DNA of 12,597 bases. Origin: Bacteroidia bacterium. Its GTDB lineage: Bacteria; Bacteroidota; Bacteroidia; Bacteroidales; Azobacteroidaceae. Each line of letters begins with the position of its first letter. Position 1 is the first letter of the stretch. Location of the stretch: the NCBI GenBank assembly GCA_026000155.1, contig BNYG01000049.1, forward strand, positions 1-12,597. The letters run 5' to 3'. Both the position numbers and the translations under genes were made by a program. Positions 7,355 through 12,597 of this stretch are shown here, in pieces. The notes under the pieces are model-generated. The model was not told the DNA's origin and made no database searches. It saw only the letters and a program-made list of their open reading frames with translations.

Positions 7355-8221
7355 ATGATAAATAAAAAAATATTAATTTTAGGACACAAAGCATACATCT
7401 CATTAGGACTGATTGAGAAACTACAAAGAGAAGGATTTCAGGTAACTTGTTTTTCAAGAGGAGAAAAACAAAGGGAGAATAATATTATTACAGGCAATGT
7501 ATTTGCATTGGCTTCAAATAATTTATTTGACGACCATTATGATGTTGTGATTAATTTCATACTATTGAAAGACAAAGGTATAAATGAAAATATTCAATAT
7601 GTGAAATCACTGACAGAATTTTGTGCGTTGAAAACCGTAAAGCGAATGATACACATATCCTCTATTTCAGTGTATGCAAATGATGAAAAACAAGTAAATG
7701 AAACAACTCCGATAGATAACAATATTGCTGGAAAAGGAGTATATAGTTCTATAAAAATAGACGTAGATAAATATTTGTTGAACCTCCAAAATCTGACATT
7801 TGAATTATGTTTCGTTCGTCCGGGATTCGTCGTTTCGGATGTGCTGAAATCGTCTTGGGCTGGCATTGCGATTCAATTGCCATTAAATTATTGCCTATTA
7901 TTAGGAGATAAAAAGACATCATTGCCTTTGATTGATAGGGATGTTTTACACACTGCATTGGTTAATATTGTCAAAAGTAATCAACTAATGGATGTATATC
8001 TTTTATTGAAAAATGATAGAGGAACTAAGTATCAGTATGTAAACGAGAAATTCAATAGGCGAGTGATACCCTTATCTAAATCTTTGGTATTATTTGCTGC
8101 ATCAACATTAAAATTCATCAAAGTTTTAGATAGCAATAAATATCAAAAAATAAGCGGACTTTTTAAAGACACATATTTCGATTCTTCAAAGTCAGAAGAA
8201 GTGCTTAGCATTAAATTTTAA
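7355..8221 (+). CDS. SDR-type NAD(P)-dependent epimerase/reductase
   Basis: This 288-residue protein belongs to the extended short-chain dehydrogenase/reductase superfamily, as do the epimerases and reductases acting on nucleotide sugars. The N-terminal Rossmann strand is KKILILGHKAYISLGLIEKL. The usual GxxGxxG is degenerate, reading Gly10, Ala13, Ser16. The active-site elements are intact: HISSISVYA (residues 100-108) carries the catalytic serine region, and YSSIK (130-134) is the YxxxK pair. RPGFVVSD follows, as in NDP-sugar enzymes. It probably oxidises or reduces a sugar precursor, but substrate and reaction are not readable. The next gene starts 11 bases after its stop, and that gene is also a redox enzyme, so the two may act on one sugar. 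It begins 14 bases after the glycosyltransferase fragment. Confidence 0.85.
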   Translation: MINKKILILGHKAYISLGLIEKLQREGFQVTCFSRGEKQRENNIITGNVFALASNNLFDDHYDVVINFILLKDKGINENIQYVKSLTEFCALKTVKRMIHISSISVYANDEKQVNETTPIDNNIAGKGVYSSIKIDVDKYLLNLQNLTFELCFVRPGFVVSDVLKSSWAGIAIQLPLNYCLLLGDKKTSLPLIDRDVLHTALVNIVKSNQLMDVYLLLKNDRGTKYQYVNEKFNRRVIPLSKSLVLFAASTLKFIKVLDSNKYQKISGLFKDTYFDSSKSEEVLSIKF

Positions 8222-8232
8222 TACAGATTTTT

Positions 8233-9594
8233 ATGAAAATTGCAATTATTGGTTCCGGAGCTTATGGTAGTTATATTGCTAATTTATTAGCAGAAAAACA
8301 TCCAACCTCGGAAATTCATATCTACGAAGTGGGAGATTCGTCTTTAAAAAATGAAAATCAGATAGGCTATTTATCCCATATCTTGAATGCACCATACAAC
8401 GCATTAAGTAAAGGTCGGTTTTTTGGATATGGAGGAGCGTCTGTTAAATGGGGCGGACAATTACTGACTTTTTCTCATAACGATTTTAAAAATCCGTCAC
8501 GGTTTCTGTATGATATTGTCGAATTAAACGAGAAATATAAAAACACCGTATTTTCAAAATTTAATTTGTCCAATATTGGTGAAGAAGAACATTTAACCGA
8601 GCAACTTTTTACAAAAACAGGTATTTGGTTAAGCTATTTTAATCGGAATTTATTCAAATATTTTAGAATAGAAAATGAAAAACGAGTTACGTTATTTTCT
8701 AATTCACGTGTAACTAAACTATTATTAAAAGATAAATTGATTACAGGCTTTGAATATATCCATAAAGGTGATTTGAAAAAGGCGGTCGGTTATGATTATT
8801 ATTTCTTGGCAGCAGGAGCTTTTGAGGGTGGACGAATCTTATTAAACTCACAACTTACGACCAATGACTATTTGTCTTTTTCCGACCATTTGTCTCAAAA
8901 AGCATTTAAAATAAAATCGGGGACAAAAATGGGGAAAACCGATTTTTCTTTTGATGTAAAAGGGGCATCATTGATAACAAAAAGAATGATTGGAGAAATA
9001 GACAGTACTTCTTTTTTTGCACATCCGATCTTTAATTCTGAATTTCCTTTTTTTCAGAATTTAAAAAAGTTTATGTTTGGGCGGCATTTTTCGATACAAT
9101 TGATTGCTGAAATTATCAAAGATATTCCCGCCTGTATAGCTTTTGCATGGAGTATGTTTATCAAGAAAAAATTGTATGTGTATAAAAATGAATGGTATTT
9201 ACAAATAGATATAGAAAATCCAATTGATTCGGGGAAAATGAGCTTATCGGAAGATAAAGATTTATTTGGAGAAAATGGTTTGAATATTGATTTGACAGTT
9301 GGAAAATATACCGATGAATTATTTGTCAAAGCTAAAGAGATTGTCAAGGAGTATTTGGATAAGAATCAGGTAGAATATGAGGTTGTGAATGAAGCTACAA
9401 ATGTAGAAAAATATGAAGATACCTATCATCCCTTTGGTATTTATTCTGATTTCACCTCAATCGAAGATTATTTTACCAAATTTTCTAATATGCTTATAAC
9501 CAATACGGGAGTTTTACCTCGAGCAGGTGGTATAAATTCTACTTGTGCCGTGTTTCCGTTAATAGAGGAATATGTTGAAAATTATATGAAGTAA
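8233..9594 (+). CDS. GMC-like FAD-dependent oxidoreductase
   Basis: This 453-residue flavoprotein resembles the glucose-methanol-choline oxidoreductases. The FAD-binding strand IAIIGSGAYGSYIA (GxGxxG) starts at residue 3. GYGGASVKWGGQ fits the GMC flavin-contact signature, and YYFLAAGAFEGGRILLNS is the second ADP-contacting block. The C-terminal end has TYHPFG, with His399 at the position of the GMC substrate histidine, and the closing block GVLPRAGGINSTCAVFPLIE, with Asn435 near the second catalytic position. It has no signal peptide, so it should act in the cytoplasm or at the inner membrane. Its place between an SDR enzyme and a sugar acetyltransferase suggests oxidation of a sugar hydroxyl, possibly as half of an epimerisation. 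The stop overlaps the next start as TAATG. Confidence 0.85.
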   Translation: MKIAIIGSGAYGSYIANLLAEKHPTSEIHIYEVGDSSLKNENQIGYLSHILNAPYNALSKGRFFGYGGASVKWGGQLLTFSHNDFKNPSRFLYDIVELNEKYKNTVFSKFNLSNIGEEEHLTEQLFTKTGIWLSYFNRNLFKYFRIENEKRVTLFSNSRVTKLLLKDKLITGFEYIHKGDLKKAVGYDYYFLAAGAFEGGRILLNSQLTTNDYLSFSDHLSQKAFKIKSGTKMGKTDFSFDVKGASLITKRMIGEIDSTSFFAHPIFNSEFPFFQNLKKFMFGRHFSIQLIAEIIKDIPACIAFAWSMFIKKKLYVYKNEWYLQIDIENPIDSGKMSLSEDKDLFGENGLNIDLTVGKYTDELFVKAKEIVKEYLDKNQVEYEVVNEATNVEKYEDTYHPFGIYSDFTSIEDYFTKFSNMLITNTGVLPRAGGINSTCAVFPLIEEYVENYMK

Positions 9595-10148
9595 TGGATT
9601 ATTTACAAAGAACTTATAAATTTATAAGTTGGAAAAACAAACTCCTTCGTTCATTGTGGAATATGGTATATACATTATTTTTTCGTCCTTTTGGAACAAA
9701 AATCTTTAAGCCTTGGAGATTGTTTATTCTTAGAATATTTGGGGCTAAGATTCATTCTGAAGCAGGTGTGTATGCCTCTGTGAAAATTTGGGCACCTTGG
9801 AATCTTGAAATGCATAGAAATGCTTGGTTAGGGCCTCACGTAATCTGTTATAATATGGACAAAGTGATATTAGAAGAAGATGTAACTGTTTCGCAATATG
9901 TCCATTTATGTGCGGCTTCTCATGATATAAACGAAATAAACAATCCGGTAACATCTTTAATCACAGCTCCTATTATAATTAAATCAAAAGCATGGATAGG
10001 GACACAAGCATTTATTGGATTAGGTGTTTGTATTGGTGAAGGTGCTGTTGTAGGTGCTACTGCGGCAGTATTCAAAGATGTAGAATCTTGGACGGTGGTT
10101 GGCGGTAATCCTGCTAAATTTATTAAAAAGCGCGAAATAAAATCCTGA
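9594..10148 (+). CDS. WcaF-like hexapeptide acetyltransferase
   Basis: This 184-residue left-handed beta-helix acetyltransferase resembles WcaF, the acetyltransferase of colanic acid synthesis. The N-terminal stretch (WNMVYTLFFRPFGTKIFKPW, then LFILRIFGAKI) is the amphipathic lead-in typical of this subfamily. The helix contains VYASVKIWAPWNLEMHRNAW and YVHLCAASHDIN with His110 as the likely catalytic residue. It ends with the usual WIGTQAFIGLGVCIGEGAVV and VGGNPAKFIKKR. It would transfer acetyl from acetyl-CoA to a sugar in the repeat unit. It is the last gene of the SDR-GMC-acetyltransferase block and shares TAATG with the oxidoreductase gene, so the two products are probably made together. 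The promoter of the next gene begins 6 bases after its stop. Confidence 0.9.
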   Translation: MDYLQRTYKFISWKNKLLRSLWNMVYTLFFRPFGTKIFKPWRLFILRIFGAKIHSEAGVYASVKIWAPWNLEMHRNAWLGPHVICYNMDKVILEEDVTVSQYVHLCAASHDINEINNPVTSLITAPIIIKSKAWIGTQAFIGLGVCIGEGAVVGATAAVFKDVESWTVVGGNPAKFIKKREIKS

Positions 10149-10153
10149 AATAG

Positions 10154-10183
10154 TTGCCGGATATAAAAAATACGGTATCTTTG
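10154..10183 (+). promoter_or_regulatory. Bacteroides-type promoter for the ATPase gene
   Basis: TTG at 10154-10156 and TATCTTTG at 10176-10183 match the -33 (TTG) and -7 (TAnnTTTG) elements used by the primary sigma factor of Bacteroidota, with the preferred 19-base spacing. Transcription should begin about 5-10 bases downstream, leaving a leader of roughly 10-15 bases before the ATG at 10204. This is the only complete match I found in an intergenic region of the window. Confidence 0.75.
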
Positions 10184-10203
10184 TAAAGACAAAAGAAACA
10201 AAG

Positions 10204-11307
10204 ATGACAAAAGTAACAAAAAATAACAAAAGTCAAGAAAATCCCTTTAATCCTTCTTTTGGGGAAATGCCGCATAGTTTTCTTGGCAGAGAGGATATAA
10301 TAGAAAATATTCGGGTTGCTTTTGAAAACAATTTGAATGACCCATACCGGACGGTTTTATTTTCCGGCATGCGTGGAATCGGTAAAACAATTATATTAGA
10401 AAAGATTGCCGAAATATCGTTGGAATTTGGTTTTGTCAGTGTGAATATTACAGCTGGGAACAGTATGGTGAACGATTTGTTTGACCAACTGTTTGAACGA
10501 ACACAACATATTTTGTCTAAAAAACGAAAAATCAAATCTTTTTCCATAAAACAGTTCAGCATTGAGTTTTTCAATGACGATGAAACGCTTGGATTTCGGA
10601 CAAGGTTGGAACGTGTGTTGTCTAAATTAAACGATTTGGATATTGGATTGTTGATTACTATTGACGAAATTTACAAAACCGCTCCCGGCTTGCCGGATAT
10701 TATCATTGCCTATCAACATTATAAACGCGAAAGGCGAAAAATTGCGCTAATGCTTGCCGGATTGCCCAAAAATGTTTCGGATATACTTTCAGACAGCGAA
10801 GAAACTAAAAATTTTACTTTTCTGCGGCGAGCCGAAAGAGTTATTTTGAAAAATATTGATATTGCAGAAATAGAGCAGTTGTATTTTTCTTTTTTTAATG
10901 AGTCGGGAAAAAAACTTTCTTCGGAAGATGCCCAATTTATGGCAGAAGCGACAAAGGGTTACCCGTTTATGATTCAACTTGTTGGATTTTATGTGTGGCG
11001 AACATCGCACCATATTGTCAGTACAATAGATATAAATGAGGGTATTGCAAAAGCAAAAGAACGATTGGGCGTTTTGGTTTTTGCAGCCTCTTTAAACGAT
11101 ATTTCAGAAAAAGATTTGTCATTTTTAAAAGCGATGGCGGCATTTGAATTACCTGTCGCTACATCCGACATCCAAGCAAAAATGGGAGTGTCGCATGGTT
11201 ATGTGCAGCAATACCGGTTGCGGCTGCTGGAAACCGAAATGATTTACTCCCCGTCTTACGGGAAACTTGATTTTTCAATTCCTTATCTCAAAGAATATCT
11301 TTTGTAA
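10204..11307 (+). CDS. AAA ATPase with C-terminal winged helix (AAA_16/Orc-like)
   Basis: This 367-residue ATPase has a clear Walker A, GMRGIGKT (residues 55-62), and Walker B, LLITIDEI with Asp154 and Glu155. The N-terminal NPFNPSFGEMPHSFLGRE box is shared with a widespread group of stand-alone bacterial ATPases of Orc/Cdc6-like or AAA_16 type. A helical lid follows, with EATKGYPFMIQLVGFYVW at about 260-277. A likely winged helix-turn-helix lies at about 312-367 (TSDIQAKMGVSHGYVQQYRL). No function is established for this group that I can name; DNA binding or an NTPase switch is inference. It has its own promoter and its composition is richer in G+C than the wzx-wzy core (27 of 60 at 10681-10740), so it looks like an inserted passenger rather than a polysaccharide enzyme. 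Confidence 0.8.
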   Translation: MTKVTKNNKSQENPFNPSFGEMPHSFLGREDIIENIRVAFENNLNDPYRTVLFSGMRGIGKTIILEKIAEISLEFGFVSVNITAGNSMVNDLFDQLFERTQHILSKKRKIKSFSIKQFSIEFFNDDETLGFRTRLERVLSKLNDLDIGLLITIDEIYKTAPGLPDIIIAYQHYKRERRKIALMLAGLPKNVSDILSDSEETKNFTFLRRAERVILKNIDIAEIEQLYFSFFNESGKKLSSEDAQFMAEATKGYPFMIQLVGFYVWRTSHHIVSTIDINEGIAKAKERLGVLVFAASLNDISEKDLSFLKAMAAFELPVATSDIQAKMGVSHGYVQQYRLRLLETEMIYSPSYGKLDFSIPYLKEYLL

Positions 11308-11338
11308 AATAAACTGATTTATACAACATCTCTTTTTT
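11302..11338 (+). terminator. Weak candidate intrinsic terminator after the ATPase gene
   Basis: TTGTAAAAT at 11302-11310 can pair with ATTTATACAA at 11317-11326, with one unpaired base and a 6-base loop, followed by a tract of mostly T ending near 11338. The stem overlaps the ATPase stop codon and has only two G-C pairs, so it would be weak. Confidence 0.3.
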
Positions 11339-11360
11339 AATAAGCGATCAAGACATCCTA

Positions 11361-12254
11361 ATGCTTGACATCTCTGTTATTGTCCTTACTTACAACGAAG
11401 AACTCCACATTCGCCGGTGCATTGAAAATGTACTTCCGATTGCGAAGGAAATTTTTTTAGTGGATTCCTTTTCTACCGATAAAACCGTAGAAATTGCGAA
11501 ATCATTAGGTGCAAAAGTATATCAAAATAAATGGGAAAATAATCATGCTAAACAATTAAATTGGGGATTAAAACATTTGCCCATCCAAACCAAATGGATA
11601 CTTCGTTTAGATGCCGATGAGTATTTAACGAATGAATTGATAGCAGAACTCAACGAAAAATTACCTGATATAAAAGAAGATGTTTCCGGTATTATATTAA
11701 ATAGAGAACAATATTGTTTTGGTAAATGGATGCATCCCTTAAAGCTTCTACGCATTTTTGAACAGGGCAAGGGAACTTGTGAGCAACGTTGGATGGATGA
11801 ACATATTCAATTATCTTCCGGAAAAACAGTAGAATTTGAGCATCGGTTTTTAGACCATAATCTGAATACTTTTGGTTGGTGGGTACAAAAACATAATGGT
11901 TATTCTATTCGGGAAGCTATTGATTTGTTGGATGTAGAGCTGAATTTATTAGGCAAAGAGAATTCGGAAATTAATATTGGAAAAGAGGCAATCGAAAAAC
12001 GGAAAAAGAAATTGAAATATGCTCACTCTCCGCTTTTCTGGCGTTCTTTTTTCTATTTTGTCTATAGATATATTTTCAAATTTGGTTTTACTCAAGGGAA
12101 AGCCGGATTTATCTGGCATTTCTTCCAAGGTTGGTGGTACCGTACTTTGGTTGATGCCAAAATTTATGAAATAAAACAAGCTTGCGGAAATGACAAAGAA
12201 AAAATTATTGAATATATCCAAGTAAATTATGGAATTGATTGCAGGAATATATAA
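11361..12254 (+). CDS. GT2 glycosyltransferase (WaaE/KdtX-like)
   Basis: This 297-residue GT-A fold glycosyltransferase starts with ISVIVLTYNEELHIRRCIEN and IFLVDSFSTDKTVEIAKSLG, the nucleotide-binding half of family 2. ILRLDADEY carries Asp84-Ala85-Asp86, the metal-binding DxD. The overall form, including AKQLNWGL and WMDEHIQLSSG, resembles the beta-1,4-glucosyltransferase group that includes WaaE/KdtX of LPS core synthesis. The C-terminal third, with FFYFVYRYIFKFGF and GFIWHFFQGWWYRTLVD, is aromatic and basic and probably binds the membrane surface. It would add one sugar to the repeat unit on the cytoplasmic side. The start is 53 bases after the ATPase stop, with no clear promoter. The sugar transferred is not readable. 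Confidence 0.9.
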   Translation: MLDISVIVLTYNEELHIRRCIENVLPIAKEIFLVDSFSTDKTVEIAKSLGAKVYQNKWENNHAKQLNWGLKHLPIQTKWILRLDADEYLTNELIAELNEKLPDIKEDVSGIILNREQYCFGKWMHPLKLLRIFEQGKGTCEQRWMDEHIQLSSGKTVEFEHRFLDHNLNTFGWWVQKHNGYSIREAIDLLDVELNLLGKENSEINIGKEAIEKRKKKLKYAHSPLFWRSFFYFVYRYIFKFGFTQGKAGFIWHFFQGWWYRTLVDAKIYEIKQACGNDKEKIIEYIQVNYGIDCRNI

Positions 12255-12281
12255 AATCATACAGCAAGATCAATAATAAAA

Positions 12282-12597
12282 ATGAAATTCTCCCTCATCA
12301 CCACCTGCTACAACCGCGAAAACACCATCCAAGGCGCCATCGAAAGCGTCCTGAGTCAGGATTATCCCCATATCGAATACATTGTAGTAGATGGCGCTTC
12401 CACCGATAATTCTTTGTCTATCATCCAACAATACGCCTCCCGGATTACCACGATTATTTCAGAACCCGACCGCAGTATGTACGAAGCGATCAACAAAGGC
12501 ATTCGCATGGCCACCGGCGATGTAATCGGCTTGTTGCATTCCGACGATTTTCTTTATGCCCCGGATACGATTTCCCGCATAGCCTCCCGGTTCGAGC
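12282..12597 (+). CDS. GT2 glycosyltransferase (WcaA/WfgS-like), 3' cut by window
   Basis: The first 105 residues of a family 2 glycosyltransferase are present and the frame is open to the window end. It begins with KFSLITTCYNRENTIQGAIE and continues SVLSQDYPHIEYIVVDGAST, the UDP-binding strand and loop. SEPDRSMYEAINKGIRMATG follows, and LLHSDDF has Asp88-Asp89 at the metal-binding position. The EPDxxxYEAxNKG block is typical of the WfgS-like group of polysaccharide-cluster GT2 enzymes; complete members have about 240-280 residues. The ATG at 12282 lies 27 bases after the previous stop. G+C is much higher than in the cluster interior (31 of 60 at 12481-12540), similar to the first upxY, so it may mark the conserved end of the locus. 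Confidence 0.9.
   Translation, partial: MKFSLITTCYNRENTIQGAIESVLSQDYPHIEYIVVDGASTDNSLSIIQQYASRITTIISEPDRSMYEAINKGIRMATGDVIGLLHSDDFLYAPDTISRIASRFE

Noticed and set aside
1..12597. Search for CRISPR arrays, tRNA or rRNA genes, insertion sequences and attachment sites
   Set aside because: No regular direct repeats, cloverleaf-like sequence, transposase motif or terminal inverted repeats were seen. The scar zones imply past rearrangement but keep no recognisable mobile element.

Overview
The window looks like part of a capsular or exopolysaccharide biosynthesis locus from the order Bacteroidales (phylum Bacteroidota). Three things point there: a short NusG-like antiterminator of the UpxY type opens the locus; an exact Bacteroides-type promoter (TTG, 19 bases, TATCTTTG) lies before one gene; and the starts lack strong Shine-Dalgarno sequences. 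The genus cannot be fixed from the sequence. All supported genes lie on the + strand.

Layout. Positions 27-512 hold an intact upxY-like gene. Positions 513-1046 are a scar zone with an unidentified coding relic and a 5'-truncated second upxY copy that keeps only the KOW-domain end. Positions 1047-6706 are a very AT-rich core: Wzx-type flippase, a GT4-like glycosyltransferase, a Wzy-type polymerase, a second GT4 glycosyltransferase and a hexapeptide acetyltransferase. Positions 6707-7354 are a second scar zone, with an unidentified frame-broken relic followed by the C-terminal third of a GT4 glycosyltransferase. Positions 7355-10148 hold a tight block of an SDR-type sugar-nucleotide epimerase/reductase, a GMC-like flavin oxidoreductase and a WcaF-like acetyltransferase. 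Positions 10204-11307 hold an AAA ATPase with its own promoter and a weak terminator candidate. Positions 11361-12597 hold two GT2 glycosyltransferases, the last cut by the window end.

How the genes work together (inference from families). UpxY would let RNA polymerase read through the long operon. The glycosyltransferases build a repeat unit on a lipid carrier at the inner face of the membrane. The SDR and GMC enzymes change a sugar by oxidation and reduction, and the two acetyltransferases decorate it. Wzx flips the unit and Wzy polymerises it. The priming transferase, chain-length and export genes are not in the window. The ATPase does not obviously belong to this pathway and appears to be transcribed separately.

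Base composition is mosaic. Hand counts of single 60-base lines give 38/60 G+C in upxY (121-180), 12/60 in wzy (4141-4200), 27/60 in the ATPase (10681-10740) and 31/60 in the last glycosyltransferase (12481-12540). Together with the two scar zones, this suggests a locus assembled from pieces of different origin.
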